Origin: Pseudomonas sp. ML96
GTDB lineage: Bacteria > Pseudomonadota > Gammaproteobacteria > Pseudomonadales > Pseudomonadaceae
Length of the DNA stretch: 64,000 nt
Direction of reading: 5' to 3'
Assembly (NCBI RefSeq): GCF_000761545.1
Contig: NZ_JPMY01000012.1
Location: 124,001 to 188,000 of the forward strand
A program made the translations under genes and the position numbers. The notes under the pieces are model-generated. The model was given only the letters and a program-made list of their open reading frames with translations. It was not told where the DNA came from and made no database searches. Positions 18,249 to 28,554 of the stretch are shown one piece after another. Positions within the stretch are counted from its first letter, which is position 1. Each line of letters begins with the position of its first letter.

Positions 18249-18968
18249 ATGCCCTTGCGCTGTGCCCTGTTGTTGCTCTGCTGCTTCGCCCTGCCCGCCC
18301 TCGCCGCACCACCACGCACCTTCGCCGAAGCCAAGAAAGTCGCCTGGCAGCTGTATGCCCAACAATCGGTGGAGTTCTATTGCGGCTGCCGCTACAGCGG
18401 CAATCGGGTCGACCTGAAGAGCTGCGGCTACCAACCGCGCAAGAACCCCCAGCGCGCCGCACGCATCGAGTGGGAGCACCTGGTGCCGGCCTGGGTCATC
18501 GGCCATCAACGGCGCTGCTGGCAAGAAGGCGGGCGCAAACACTGCGCGCGCAGCGACGAGACCTTCCGCCGCGCCGAGGCCGACCTGTTCAACCTGGTGC
18601 CGAGCATCGGCGAGGTCAACGGCGATCGCAGCAACCTGCCCTTCGCCTGGCTGCCACAGCAACCCAGCCAGTACGGTGCCTGCCCGATGGTGGTGGACTT
18701 CAAGGCCGGCAAGGCGATGCCACGGCCCAAGGTGCGCGGCATGATCGCGCGCACCTACTTCTACATGAGCCAGCGCTATGGGCTGCGCCTGTCGAAACAG
18801 GAACGCCAGCTGTTCGAGGCCTGGAGCCGGCACTACCCGGTCGAACCCTGGGAGCGCCAGCGCAACCAGCGTGTGGCCTGCGTGATGGGCTGGGGCAATC
18901 CCTTCGTCGGCAACGTCGACCTGCGCAATTGCCCGAGACCACTTACCGGAAAACGCAGAAATGATTAG
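18249..18968 (+). CDS. Exported endonuclease I family nuclease
   Basis: From ATG 18249 the product is 239 residues with a signal peptide (LRCALLLLCCFALPALAAP). In-frame ATGs at 18189 and 18219 would precede it and are less likely. The mature enzyme has RIEWEHLVPAWVIG (the E-W-E-H motif of the beta-beta-alpha metal nucleases), FNLVPSIGEVNGDRSNLPF (Asn/Asp metal and structural site) and several paired cysteines. Such enzymes cut double-stranded DNA in the periplasm or medium. The fold and catalytic His and Asn are all present. Confidence 0.88.
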   Translation: MPLRCALLLLCCFALPALAAPPRTFAEAKKVAWQLYAQQSVEFYCGCRYSGNRVDLKSCGYQPRKNPQRAARIEWEHLVPAWVIGHQRRCWQEGGRKHCARSDETFRRAEADLFNLVPSIGEVNGDRSNLPFAWLPQQPSQYGACPMVVDFKAGKAMPRPKVRGMIARTYFYMSQRYGLRLSKQERQLFEAWSRHYPVEPWERQRNQRVACVMGWGNPFVGNVDLRNCPRPLTGKRRND

Positions 18969-19134
18969 GTAAATTTGCAGTTTGCCTGTACGGTGTCCGC
19001 ACTGTGCTGCATGTGTCACCGCAAATCGACCGGTTTAGATCTCGGTCCAACCTACCTCGGTTTCTTTACTCTTTGCACTCAGTCATGGCCTGGCCTTTCC
19101 AGCGCTGTGTTCACTTTGTTCAAGGAGATATTCC
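18969..19134 (+). promoter_or_regulatory. Leader region of the cold-shock gene
   Basis: The 166-base spacer before the csp start has no ORF and lower GC than its neighbours, with several pyrimidine runs and an AAGGAG site just before the ATG. Long structured leaders are typical of cspA-type genes, where they act as RNA thermosensors. I cannot point to a specific fold. Confidence 0.35.
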
Positions 19135-19344
19135 ATGTCCGCACGTCAAACTGGCACCGTCAAGTGGTTCAACGATGAGAAAGGCTTCGGCTTCATCACC
19201 CCGGAAAGCGGCGCCGACCTGTTCGTTCACTACCGTTCGATCCAGAGCGCTGGCTTCAAAAGCCTGAAAGAAGGCCAGAAGGTTTCCTTCATCGCCGTTC
19301 AGGGTCAGAAAGGCATGCAAGCCGACGAAGTTCAGGTCATCTAA
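19135..19344 (+). CDS. Cold-shock domain protein (CspA family)
   Basis: A 69-residue OB-fold protein with both RNA-binding motifs: KGFGFI (RNP1) and LFVHY (RNP2), preceded by [10 protein letters not shown]. It binds single-stranded RNA/DNA and melts mRNA structure. A strong AAGGAG site and a long leader precede it, and a textbook terminator follows, so it is monocistronic. The RNP2 Tyr-Arg-Ser-Ile variant (usual H-x-S-A-I) is a small divergence. Confidence 0.95.
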   Translation: MSARQTGTVKWFNDEKGFGFITPESGADLFVHYRSIQSAGFKSLKEGQKVSFIAVQGQKGMQADEVQVI

Positions 19345-19366
19345 CGACCTGCTCTTCGCCGCAAAG

Positions 19367-19391
19367 AACCGGCCTCAGGGCCGGTTTTTTT
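19367..19391 (+). terminator. Rho-independent terminator of the csp gene
   Basis: Perfect stem AACCGGCC / GGCCGGTT with a TCAG loop, running into a T7 tract, 22 bases after the csp stop. Confidence 0.9.
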
Positions 19392-19427
19392 ATCCCCGCA
19401 ATATTTGTCAGCCGCCAGAGGAATTCC

Positions 19428-19610
19428 ATGAGCACCAAGAAATCCATCCAGCAGCCCAAACCGCAAGCGGCAGTAGCCACCAGCGAGTCCCTGGACGCCC
19501 AGATAGCCGCCTTCCTCAAGTCCGGTGGCGAGATCCAGCAGATCGCCAAAGGCGTCAGCGGCCAGTCCTGGAGCACTCCAAGCCGCCACATCGTCATCAG
19601 CAAGAAGTAA
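19428..19610 (+). CDS. Small hypothetical protein downstream of csp
   Basis: A 60-residue ORF starting MSTKKSIQQPKPQAAVATSE after an AGAGGAA site. The N-terminus is polar and likely disordered; the second half (LDAQIAAFLKSGGEIQQIAK, then GVSGQSWSTPSRHIVISKK) looks like one helix plus a basic tail. Small proteins ending this way are common in Pseudomonas next to csp-like genes; no function is known to me. Its own ribosome site and isolation by the csp terminator argue that it is a real gene. Confidence 0.65.
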   Translation: MSTKKSIQQPKPQAAVATSESLDAQIAAFLKSGGEIQQIAKGVSGQSWSTPSRHIVISKK

Positions 19611-19728
19611 GCGACCCTCTCCATCGCATACTGGCACTTTGCCTAACAGTTCCTTGCCGATCTGAACAAAGCCCTGCATCCTTGGCTCATAACAACGATA
19701 AAGAGCCATGAGCCGGGGAGCCGCGCTG

Positions 19729-20748
19729 ATGTTCAAGCGACTGCGCAACGACTTTCAGCTGTCCATCATTACCCTGATGGGCATCATCGGGGTGCTCGGC
19801 ATCACGCCCTATGCAGCCTACCGCCTGAGCCACGGCAACTTGCTGGTAGGCATGGCCGACAGCGTGATCGTGCTGTCCACCCTCTCCGCAGTGATCTATG
19901 CCTGGCGTACCGGTGACACGGTAAAACCTGGCCTGTACCTGGCAGGCGTATTCACCATCAGCGCCACGCTGATCGCCATAAACCTGGGCGTCAACGGCCT
20001 GTTCTGGATCTACCCGCTGATCCTCTTCAACTTCTTCATGGTCACCCCCGGCAAAGCCATCATCGCCACCCTGCTGGTGCTGATCGGTCTGGTCGGCCAC
20101 GCGCTGTGGGTGCCCGGCAGCGTGTTCGAGAGCCACTACCAGATGGTCTCCTTCCTGGTGACCAACGCCATGGCCGGTGTGCTGACTTTCATCTTCGCCT
20201 ACCGCACCCGCACACAGCGCGACCAATTGCAGGCGCTGGCCATCCAGGACCCGCTGACCGGCGCCGGCAATCGCCGGGCGATGAACGAAGAGCTGAAGAT
20301 CGCCGTGTCCAGCCGGCGCCGTCATGGCCGCAGCTACGGCGTGCTGGCGATGGACCTCGACCATTTCAAGCTGATCAACGACCAGCATGGCCATCAGGCC
20401 GGCGACCAGGTGCTGATCGACTACGTGAGGCTGATCAAGAGCTCCTCGCGCCAGGAGGATCGTCTGTTCCGCTTCGGCGGCGAAGAATTCCTCCTGCTGT
20501 TGCCAGACACCGACCCGCAGGGCCTGGAAGCCGCCGCTCAGCACCTGCTGCAGACGGTGCGAGACAACCTGCGCGGGCCTGGCGGGCCGGTAACCATGTC
20601 CATCGGCGGCGCCATGCTGCGCTCTGAGGAGCCTTGGAGCCACTGGCTGCAACGCGCCGACCAGTGCCTGTACCAGGCCAAGAGCGCCGGACGTGACCGC
20701 ACCATCATCGACCGTCCGGCGGTCAACGACCTGACTCCCAGCCACTGA
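19729..20748 (+). CDS. Membrane-bound diguanylate cyclase (GGDEF)
   Basis: I prefer ATG 19729 (339 residues; GGGAG 8 bases upstream) over ATG 19708. Five to six hydrophobic segments fill residues 10-165, with no recognised sensor domain. A GGDEF domain follows at about 180-330, with DPLTGAGNRRAM, the metal Asp in AMDLDHFKLINDQHGH and the active loop RFGGEEF. An RxxD inhibitory site (RQED) lies exactly five residues before GGEEF, so product inhibition by c-di-GMP is expected. It should make c-di-GMP from GTP and favour surface attachment. Confidence 0.93.
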   Translation: MFKRLRNDFQLSIITLMGIIGVLGITPYAAYRLSHGNLLVGMADSVIVLSTLSAVIYAWRTGDTVKPGLYLAGVFTISATLIAINLGVNGLFWIYPLILFNFFMVTPGKAIIATLLVLIGLVGHALWVPGSVFESHYQMVSFLVTNAMAGVLTFIFAYRTRTQRDQLQALAIQDPLTGAGNRRAMNEELKIAVSSRRRHGRSYGVLAMDLDHFKLINDQHGHQAGDQVLIDYVRLIKSSSRQEDRLFRFGGEEFLLLLPDTDPQGLEAAAQHLLQTVRDNLRGPGGPVTMSIGGAMLRSEEPWSHWLQRADQCLYQAKSAGRDRTIIDRPAVNDLTPSH

Positions 20749-20827
20749 CTAAAATGTAATCAGGCCAATGTCGGCCTGAGCCGCCGCTCGGCCAGGGGGA
20801 CCGGCGCGCAGAGATGGGAGGTGTGCC

Positions 20828-21385
20828 ATGAACCGGCATTACTACATCAGCGACAACCTGGACGATCTGGAACAGCTGGAAGGCGAGCTGGAAGCCCGCG
20901 GCATCAACAACGAGCAGATCCATGTGCTCAGCGAACGCGACGCCGAAGTCGCGCACCACCAGCACCTGCATGAGGTGCCGTCGATCCTCAAGCAGGACGT
21001 GGTCCACTCTGGCTCGATCGGCAGCCTGATCGGCATCGCCCTGGCGGCGCTGGTCCTATTGCTGGCCTGGCTCAATGACTGGGCCGCCACAGCGGCAGGC
21101 TGGATACCCTTCGTATTCCTCGCCGCAGTGCTGCTCGGCTTCAGCATCTGGGAGGGCAGCCTGTTCGGCATGCAGCATCCCAACAGCGCCTTCCGCTCGT
21201 TCGCCGATCGCCTGCACGAGGGCAAGCACCTGTTCTTCGTCGACGTCAGCCCGGCGCAGGAGCCGATTCTCCATCAAGTGGTGGCCTATCATCCCGAGCT
21301 CGAACTGGCCGGAACCGGACAGGCCAGCCCGGATTGGGCGGTGGCCTTGCAGCATCGCTGGCATCAGTTCCGCCGCATGATGTGA
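20828..21385 (+). CDS. Conserved membrane protein, unknown
   Basis: A 185-residue protein with GGGAGG upstream. An N-terminal soluble domain (YYISDNLDDLEQLEGELEAR, with an alternation like the general-stress GsiB/YflT-type fold) is followed by two membrane helices, about residues 65-82 (LIGIALAALVLLLAWL) and 90-107. The C-terminal soluble region contains GKHLFFVDVSP. Proteins of this layout are conserved in Pseudomonas, but I do not know a role. It sits between the diguanylate cyclase and a binding protein, all on the plus strand. Confidence 0.65.
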   Translation: MNRHYYISDNLDDLEQLEGELEARGINNEQIHVLSERDAEVAHHQHLHEVPSILKQDVVHSGSIGSLIGIALAALVLLLAWLNDWAATAAGWIPFVFLAAVLLGFSIWEGSLFGMQHPNSAFRSFADRLHEGKHLFFVDVSPAQEPILHQVVAYHPELELAGTGQASPDWAVALQHRWHQFRRMM

Positions 21386-21464
21386 GTTGTCGGGTGTACA
21401 GGACTAGAATGCACGACCGGCCACCCAGGCCGTCCACCGTACGCCAAGGCATTCCTGCGCACCC

Positions 21465-22226
21465 ATGATGACTCGCCTGCTTCTGCCCCTGGCCGCCAGC
21501 CTGTTGTTCGCTGGCCTGGCTGACGCTGCCCAGATCAGGCTGGTGACGGGCGACGGCTACGCCCCCTTCACCGGGCAAGGACTGCCTGAAGGCGGCATGC
21601 TGACTGAGCTCGTACAGCGCACACTGCAGCAGGCAGGGTATCAGACGAGCCTGGCCTGGCTGCCCTGGAAACGCGGCTACTTGGCCGCGCTCAAGGGCCA
21701 GTTCGACGCCACCTACCCTTATCTCGCGAGCAGCCAACGCGAGGCGGATTACCTGTTCTCGGCGCCGCTGTACGTCACCACCCGCCACCTGTTCAGTCGC
21801 GCCGGGGATGCGCTGGAGCCCGATGACAGCGCACGCCTGATCGGCAAGCGCATGTGTCTGCCGCTGGGCTGGCAGCTCTCACCACCGCTGGCACGGATGC
21901 TGGAAGCAGGACAACTGCATCTGCACGAACCTCAGGATCTCACGACCTGCGCCAGATTGGTCGAAATGGGCCGCGACGACTTCTTCGTCGCCGACAGCCT
22001 GCTCGGTGAGCGCGCTATCCGCCAGTCAGGTACCGCCAGCACAGTCTTCAACACCTCGCGCGGCATCGTCGGCAGCAGCAGCCTGCACCTGTTGGTGCCA
22101 CGCAATCGCAACAACGCCCAGCAGCTGATCGATCAGTTCGATAGCGCCCTGCGTCAGCTGCGGGAAAGTGGCGAGTACCAGCGCATTATCGACGCCCACC
22201 GCAAGCACGCACTGGGCGAGCAGTAA
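21465..22226 (+). CDS. Periplasmic substrate-binding protein, family 3
   Basis: A 253-residue protein that begins with ATGATG and a signal peptide (LLLPLAASLLFAGLADAAQ). The opening of the mature part, IRLVTGDGYAPFTGQGLPEGG, and GYLAALKGQFDATYPYLAS are typical of SBP_bac_3 proteins that bind amino acids or similar solutes. No permease or ATPase gene is nearby, so it may serve a distant transporter or act as a sensor partner. A related gene lies at 37013. Confidence 0.8.
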   Translation: MMTRLLLPLAASLLFAGLADAAQIRLVTGDGYAPFTGQGLPEGGMLTELVQRTLQQAGYQTSLAWLPWKRGYLAALKGQFDATYPYLASSQREADYLFSAPLYVTTRHLFSRAGDALEPDDSARLIGKRMCLPLGWQLSPPLARMLEAGQLHLHEPQDLTTCARLVEMGRDDFFVADSLLGERAIRQSGTASTVFNTSRGIVGSSSLHLLVPRNRNNAQQLIDQFDSALRQLRESGEYQRIIDAHRKHALGEQ

Positions 22227-22277
22227 GGCTGGACAGCCCGCCCCTTTTGCAGAGACGAGCTATAGACGGGACAACCG

Positions 22278-23024
22278 TCAGCCGCGATTGGCGGCGTCGA
22301 CGATCAGTTGCTTCATCTCGGCCACCGCGCCCTTGAAGCCGACGAACAGGGCGTGGGCGACGATGGCATGACCGATATTCAGCTCATGCACGCCAGCAAT
22401 CGCCGCTACCGGCTCGACGTTGTGGTAGTGCAGGCCATGGCCGGCATTGACGATCAGGCCGTGGGCCAGGCCGCACGCCACGCCATCACGGATACGCGCC
22501 AGTTCGCGGGCGGCCTCCTCCGGGGTATGTGCGTCGGCATAGCGGCCGGTATGTAGTTCGATGGCCGGCGCACCGATGCGCCGAGCCGCCTTGATCTGCC
22601 GCTCCTCGGCATCGATGAACAGCGACACCTCACAGCCCAGCTTGGCCAGGCGTTGCACCGCGGCTTTGATGCGCTCCTCCTGCCCTGCCACGTCCAGGCC
22701 ACCTTCGGTGGTCAGCTCCTGACGCGTTTCTGGCACCAGGCAGATGTGTTCGGGGCGGATCTGCTCGGCGAAGTCGAGCATGAAGTCGGTGACACCCATC
22801 TCGAAGTTCATGCGCGTCTGCAGCACTTCCTTGAGTATGCGTACGTCGCGCTCCTGGATATGCCGGCGATCCTCGCGCAGGTGCACGGTGATGCCGTCGG
22901 CGCCAGCTTCCTCGGCATCCAGCGCCGCCTTGACCGGGTCCGGATAACGGGTGCCACGGGCCTGGCGCAGGGTGGCGACGTGGTCGATGTTGACGCCGAG
23001 GAGGATGCGGTTGGCTTCAGTCAC
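22278..23024 (-). CDS. pdxJ: Pyridoxine 5'-phosphate synthase
   Basis: A 248-residue TIM-barrel enzyme that condenses 1-deoxyxylulose 5-phosphate with 3-amino-2-oxopropyl phosphate to make pyridoxine 5'-phosphate. Diagnostic blocks are [38 protein letters not shown] and [11 protein letters not shown]. It starts at GTG 23024 and overlaps recO by 8 bases, the same order as in other gammaproteobacteria (recO-pdxJ). Length matches the family (about 243-250). Confidence 0.97.
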   Translation of the reverse strand: MTEANRILLGVNIDHVATLRQARGTRYPDPVKAALDAEEAGADGITVHLREDRRHIQERDVRILKEVLQTRMNFEMGVTDFMLDFAEQIRPEHICLVPETRQELTTEGGLDVAGQEERIKAAVQRLAKLGCEVSLFIDAEERQIKAARRIGAPAIELHTGRYADAHTPEEAARELARIRDGVACGLAHGLIVNAGHGLHYHNVEPVAAIAGVHELNIGHAIVAHALFVGFKGAVAEMKQLIVDAANRG

Positions 23025-23715
23025 GGGCAGGTTCCTTGAGAGTCATGAAAAGTTCGCGGCTGACCAGCGGTCGGCCGCCCAGATGAGGGGCCAGGGCTTG
23101 GCGCATCAGGCGCTTGGCGGCCGCCAAAGCACCGGGAGAAGACCAGTCCGCCTCAGCCATGGCCAATAGGTCAGAGCCTTGGAATAGACCGGGCTGCAGC
23201 TGCCCCACCGGTTCCAGCCCGGCATCCGGCTGCAGACGATACAGGCCATTGGCGGCGATCGGCGCGCCGGCGATATCGATATTCAGGGCGAAACCATAGC
23301 CCAGCTCATCGAGCAGACGCCATTCGAAGGCGCGCAGCAACGGCTCCAGCGGCGGGTTGGCAGCCAGTGCCTGCAGGGTCAAGGCGTAGTGCTCGAACAG
23401 TGCGGGATGGGCGTCTTCGGCGGGCAGCAGGCGCAGTAGCAACTCATTGAGGTAGAGACCGCTGTACAGCGTCTGTCCCTGCAACCAAGTGGCGAGGCCC
23501 GCGGCCTCCAGACGGCCGACATTCTTCAGCTCACCGCGCCCGCGCAGCTCCAGCTCCAACGGAGCGAACGGCCGCGCCAGACTGCCGGCTTTGCCGCGCG
23601 CACCACGCAGCACCGCACGTATGCGCCCTTCGGGAGTGAGGAAATCGACCAGCGCGCTGGTTTCCTTGTAGGGCCGGCTATGCAGGACGAAAGCCGGAAG
23701 CGCGCCGGTGAGCAT
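23017..23715 (-). CDS. recO: DNA repair protein RecO
   Basis: A 232-residue protein with the N-terminal OB-fold ([20 protein letters not shown]) and a helical C-terminal domain. RecO loads RecA on SSB-coated DNA together with RecR. It begins 4 bases after era ends and overlaps pdxJ, so translation is coupled along the operon. Length and opening residues fit gammaproteobacterial RecO; the zinc-finger cysteines of Gram-positive RecO are absent, as expected. Confidence 0.93.
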   Translation of the reverse strand: MLTGALPAFVLHSRPYKETSALVDFLTPEGRIRAVLRGARGKAGSLARPFAPLELELRGRGELKNVGRLEAAGLATWLQGQTLYSGLYLNELLLRLLPAEDAHPALFEHYALTLQALAANPPLEPLLRAFEWRLLDELGYGFALNIDIAGAPIAANGLYRLQPDAGLEPVGQLQPGLFQGSDLLAMAEADWSSPGALAAAKRLMRQALAPHLGGRPLVSRELFMTLKEPARD

Positions 23716-23719
23716 GGGA

Positions 23720-24611
<892 letters not shown>

Positions 24612-24619
<8 letters not shown>

Positions 24620-25301
24620 GGCTGTTCTCCACGCCCAGGGCTACCAGCGCGGCAGCTGCGGCCACCTGCTCGGCAATGCGCCGGCTGGCGCCGTGCCCCT
24701 GGGTCTTGTCGGTAAGCAGAGCAACCTCGCACTGCACAAAGAAGGTCCGGCAATGCGGCTCGCCCTGGATATCCACCACCTCATAGCGCGGCAGTTCAGC
24801 GGCACGCGACTGGAGGAACTCCTGCAGGCGGGTCTTGGGATCCTTGTTGGTGTCGACCAGGGTCAGACTTTCCAGTTCGTTGGTCAGCCAGTCCAGCACG
24901 CGCTGACGCGCGACATCCATACCAGCGTCCAGATAGATGGCACCGATCAGCGCCTCAAGGGCGTCGGCCAGAATGGACTCACGGCGAAAACCACCGCTCT
25001 TCAGCTCTCCCGAGCCCAGCCGCAGGTACTCACCCAGCTCGAAACCACGCGCCAGAATGGCCAAAGTCTCGCCCTTTACTAGTCGCGCGCGCAGGCGCGA
25101 GAGTTGCCCCTCACGAGCCTGTGGGAAACGCTCGAACAGCGCCTCGCCGGCAACGAAGTTGAGAATGGCATCGCCGAGGAACTCCAGGCGCTCATTGTTG
25201 CGCCCGGCAAAACTGCGGTGGGTCAGCGCCAGGAGCATCAGCTCCTGGTTCTGGAAGGTATGGCCGAGCTTGCGCTCAAGGCGGGAAAGAGATTGGCTCA
25301 C
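24612..25301 (-). CDS. rnc: Ribonuclease III
   Basis: A 229-residue double-strand RNA endonuclease. The signature [15 protein letters not shown] is at about residues 36-50, the second acidic patch ([13 protein letters not shown]) near 115, and the dsRNA-binding domain occupies the C-terminal 70 residues ([11 protein letters not shown]...). It starts with GTG, overlapping the previous stop as GTGA. It processes rRNA precursors and structured mRNAs. Length matches E. coli Rnc (226). Confidence 0.97.
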
Positions 25302-25669
25302 TGGGGACGGATTCGGAATTCTTTGTCGAAGGTAGCGACGAGGTCGAGATTTTCGATCAGATGCTCGCGCTTCTCATATTTGAGATGAAGAAGGAACAGG
25401 TCATTTTCCTGCTTGATCTCCAGCACCTCTTTTAGATTCAGTCGAATACTATTAACGTCCATCCCTTTTTGAATGTGATCGTAGAAGTCTCGGGCTGATC
25501 GGATCTGAGCAGGCTCAGCCTCAGTCTTGGTAATAATTGTCTGCAATGCATAGTAATCCATGTAATGCGGGAACAATTTGAAAGCAGTGCTGGCAAGAAA
25601 AGCCAAAATAGAGAGCGTTACGATCCAGCCCAGCAACGACATACCCTTCTGCGAGCGCGCAAATACCAT
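25298..25669 (-). CDS. DUF4845 small single-pass membrane protein
   Basis: I chose ATG 25669 (123 residues), which has GGGG 7 bases before it; an ATG at 25681 has no site. The N-terminus ([25 protein letters not shown]) is a prepilin-like or single-pass helix. The rest is a small soluble domain facing the periplasm. Members of this family lie invariably between lepB and rnc in Pseudomonas and relatives (PA0769 in P. aeruginosa) and have no assigned function. Base composition is clearly lower in GC than its neighbours. Confidence 0.85.
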   Translation of the reverse strand: MVFARSQKGMSLLGWIVTLSILAFLASTAFKLFPHYMDYYALQTIITKTEAEPAQIRSARDFYDHIQKGMDVNSIRLNLKEVLEIKQENDLFLLHLKYEKREHLIENLDLVATFDKEFRIRPQ

Positions 25670-25761
25670 GATCGACCCCATTTATCAGAGTTGTTGTGAA
25701 GCCCGTGACTATATATAAGCAGGCGCTGCTCGGTTGAACAGCGCCTCGCAAATTCGGCAAC

Positions 25762-26613
25762 TCAGCGAATCAGACCGACGCGGGAGAAATTCGGCAGGCT
25801 GCGCAGCTTGGGATCGGGCCAACTCATCCATACGGCGAAGGCTTTGCCGACAATATTGCGGTCCGGCACCATGCCCCACTCGTCCTGGGGAATGTTAGCG
25901 TCCTGCCAATAGCGGCTGTCGTTGGAGTCATCGCGATTGTCGCCCATCATGAAGTAGTGCCCTTGCGGCACAACCCATTCGTCACCTGGGCGTACATTGC
26001 GATGCAGCTGCTTGCGAATGAGGTGCTCAGTCTCACCGAGCTTTTCCCGGTACACCAGCGTACGCCCCAGCGAGCCTGGCTCTTCGCCGAGGAACTCCTC
26101 GGCAATCGACTTGCCATTTACCAGCAGGCGCTTATCCGCGCTGTAGCTGATCTTGTCTCCCGGCAGGCCGACCACACGTTTGATGTAGTTGATGCTCGGA
26201 TTGCTCGGGTAGCGGAACACCATGACATCGCCACGCTGCGGATCACCTACCTCGATGACCTTGGTATCGATCACCGGCAGACGAATGCCGTAGGCGAACT
26301 TGTTGACCAGGATGAAATCACCCACTTCCAGCGTCGGTTTCATCGAACCGGAAGGAATCTGGAATGGCTCCAGCAGGAACGAGCGCAGCACCAGAACGAT
26401 AGCCAGTACCGGGAAGAACGACTTGCCGTACTCGACCAGCAGCGGCTCCTTGTTCAAACGCTGCAACACCTGCTCGTCGGGCTCGCTGACCTGACCTTCG
26501 TAGGCGGCGATCGCCACTCGACGGCGCGGTGCCAACAGCAGCAGGTCGATCAGAGCCAGGACGCCGCAGACTGCGACGGCAATAACCAGAATCAGCGGGA
26601 AATTGAACGACAT
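25762..26613 (-). CDS. lepB: Signal peptidase I
   Basis: A 283-residue inner-membrane peptidase that removes signal peptides from exported proteins. Two N-terminal membrane helices are seen (NFPLILVIAVAVCGVLALID and FFPVLAIVLVLRSFLL). The catalytic Ser is in PSGSMKPTL, the catalytic Lys in YIKRVVGLPGDK, and the C-terminal signature is GDNRDDSNDSRYW. It follows lepA by 5 bases. Length and motifs are those of Pseudomonas LepB (284). Confidence 0.97.
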   Translation of the reverse strand: MSFNFPLILVIAVAVCGVLALIDLLLLAPRRRVAIAAYEGQVSEPDEQVLQRLNKEPLLVEYGKSFFPVLAIVLVLRSFLLEPFQIPSGSMKPTLEVGDFILVNKFAYGIRLPVIDTKVIEVGDPQRGDVMVFRYPSNPSINYIKRVVGLPGDKISYSADKRLLVNGKSIAEEFLGEEPGSLGRTLVYREKLGETEHLIRKQLHRNVRPGDEWVVPQGHYFMMGDNRDDSNDSRYWQDANIPQDEWGMVPDRNIVGKAFAVWMSWPDPKLRSLPNFSRVGLIR

Positions 26614-26618
26614 AAGGA

Positions 26619-28418
26619 TCAGCTATCCACCTTGAGTACGGCAAGGAAGGCTTCCTGCGGGATTTCCACGCTGCCTACCTGTTTCATCCGCTTCTTACCG
26701 GCCTTCTGCTTCTCCAGCAGTTTCTTCTTACGGCTGACGTCGCCGCCGTAGCACTTGGCCAATACGTTCTTGCGCAGCGCCTTGACCGTGGTCCGGGCGA
26801 TGATCTGGCCACCGATGGCCGCCTGAATCGCCACGTCGAACATCTGCCGCGGGATCAGCTCTTTCATCTTCTCGGTCAGTACCCGGCCCTTCTGGTGGGC
26901 CCGATCACGATGCACGATGAGTGCCAGGGCATCGACCTTCTCGCCGTTGATCATCACGTCCAAACGCACCAGGTTGGCCGACTGAAAGCGATCGAAACTG
27001 TAGTCCAGCGAGGCATAACCGCGGCTCACCGACTTCAGGCGGTCGAAGAAGTCGAGCACCACCTCGTTCATCGGCAGATCATAGGAAACCTGTACCTGGC
27101 TGCCGAGGAACTGCAGGTCGCGCTGCACGCCACGCTTCTCGATGCACAGGGTAATGACGTTGCCCAGATGCTCCTGCGGCACCAGGATATTGGCCCGCAC
27201 GATCGGCTCGCGCATATCGAGGATGCCGGCCGGGTCTGGCAGCTTGGACGGGTTGTCGACAGACAGCGTCTCGCCATTCTTCATCTCGACTTCGAAGATT
27301 ACCGTCGGCGCAGTAGTGATCAGGTCCAGGTCGTACTCGCGCTCCAGGCGTTCCTGAATGATCTCCATGTGCAGCATGCCGAGGAAGCCGATGCGGAAGC
27401 CGAAGCCCAAGGCGTCGGAACTCTCCGGTTCGTACTGCAGCGCGGCATCGTTCAGGGTCAGCTTCTGCAGGGCTTCGCGGAAGTCCTCGAAGTCGTCGGA
27501 GCTGACCGGGAACAGACCGGCGTAGACCTGCGGCTTGATGCGCTTGAAGCCCGGTAGCACATCCACATCCGGGGTGTTGGACAGGGTCAGGGTATCGCCC
27601 ACCGGAGCGCCGTGGATGTCCTTGATACCGGCGATCACGAAGCCCACTTCGCCGGCCTTGAGGTCGGCAGTCTCGGTGTGCTTCGGAGTGAACACGCCGA
27701 CGCTGTCGATCTGGTGCGTTTTGCCGGTGGACTTGACCAGGATCTTGTCGCCCTTCTTCATCCGGCCATTCTTGACCCGCACCAGGGAGACAATACCCAG
27801 GTAGTTGTCGAACCAGGAATCGATGATCAGAGCCTGCAGCGGCGCCTCGATGTCACCTTCCGGCGGCGGAATAACCTGAACCAGGCGCTCCAGCACATCG
27901 ATCACCCCCATGCCGCTCTTGGCACTGCACGGCACCGCGTCGGTGGCATCGATGCCGATGATGTGTTCGATCTCGTCCTTGACCCGTTCCGGCTCGGCCT
28001 GGGGCAGGTCCATCTTGTTCAGCACCGGCATGACCTCGAGGCCCTGCTCAATGGCGGTGTAGCAGTTGGCAACGGACTGGGCCTCGACGCCCTGACCGGC
28101 ATCCACCACCAGGATGGCACCCTCGCAGGCAGCCAGCGATCGGCTCACCTCGTAGGTGAAGTCGACGTGCCCTGGGGTATCGATGAAATTCAGCTGGTAG
28201 GTCTTACCGTCCTGCGCCGGGTAGTGCAGGGTCACGCTGTGCGCCTTGATGGTGATGCCACGCTCACGCTCAAGGTCCATGGAGTCGAGGACCTGGGCCT
28301 CCATCTCGCGATCGGACAAGCCGCCACAGATCTGGATGAAGCGGTCGGCCAGGGTCGACTTGCCATGATCGATGTGGGCGATGATGGAGAAATTGCGGAT
28401 ATGACTCAGGTCACTCAC
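26619..28418 (-). CDS. lepA: Elongation factor 4 (LepA)
   Basis: A 599-residue translational GTPase. G1 [14 protein letters not shown]3 DTPGHVDF and G4 NKMDLPQ are visible, followed by EF-G-like domains and the LepA-specific C-terminal domain ([20 protein letters not shown]). It back-translocates or helps assemble ribosomes under stress. The start codon is GTG at 28418. It heads the lepA-lepB part of the run, downstream of the mucD terminator. Confidence 0.97.
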   Translation of the reverse strand: MSDLSHIRNFSIIAHIDHGKSTLADRFIQICGGLSDREMEAQVLDSMDLERERGITIKAHSVTLHYPAQDGKTYQLNFIDTPGHVDFTYEVSRSLAACEGAILVVDAGQGVEAQSVANCYTAIEQGLEVMPVLNKMDLPQAEPERVKDEIEHIIGIDATDAVPCSAKSGMGVIDVLERLVQVIPPPEGDIEAPLQALIIDSWFDNYLGIVSLVRVKNGRMKKGDKILVKSTGKTHQIDSVGVFTPKHTETADLKAGEVGFVIAGIKDIHGAPVGDTLTLSNTPDVDVLPGFKRIKPQVYAGLFPVSSDDFEDFREALQKLTLNDAALQYEPESSDALGFGFRIGFLGMLHMEIIQERLEREYDLDLITTAPTVIFEVEMKNGETLSVDNPSKLPDPAGILDMREPIVRANILVPQEHLGNVITLCIEKRGVQRDLQFLGSQVQVSYDLPMNEVVLDFFDRLKSVSRGYASLDYSFDRFQSANLVRLDVMINGEKVDALALIVHRDRAHQKGRVLTEKMKELIPRQMFDVAIQAAIGGQIIARTTVKALRKNVLAKCYGGDVSRKKKLLEKQKAGKKRMKQVGSVEIPQEAFLAVLKVDS

Positions 28419-28513
28419 GGATCAACACTCGAAAAAGCCGCAGGCAGGCTGCCCGCCGAAAAATAGCCGGGGATTCTACCCGATCGGCGACCGGGCCGTC
28501 ACGAACAGGTACG

Positions 28514-28539
28514 AAAAGGGCGGCCGCAGCCGCCCTTTT
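28514..28539 (-). terminator. Terminator of the algU-muc operon
   Basis: Stem AAAAGGGCGGC / GCCGCCCTTTT with a short CGCA loop lies 16 bases beyond the mucD stop. On the minus strand it ends in TTTTCG, and it would separate mucD from lepA transcription. Confidence 0.75.
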
Positions 28540-28554
28540 CCCCAACAGACCGGC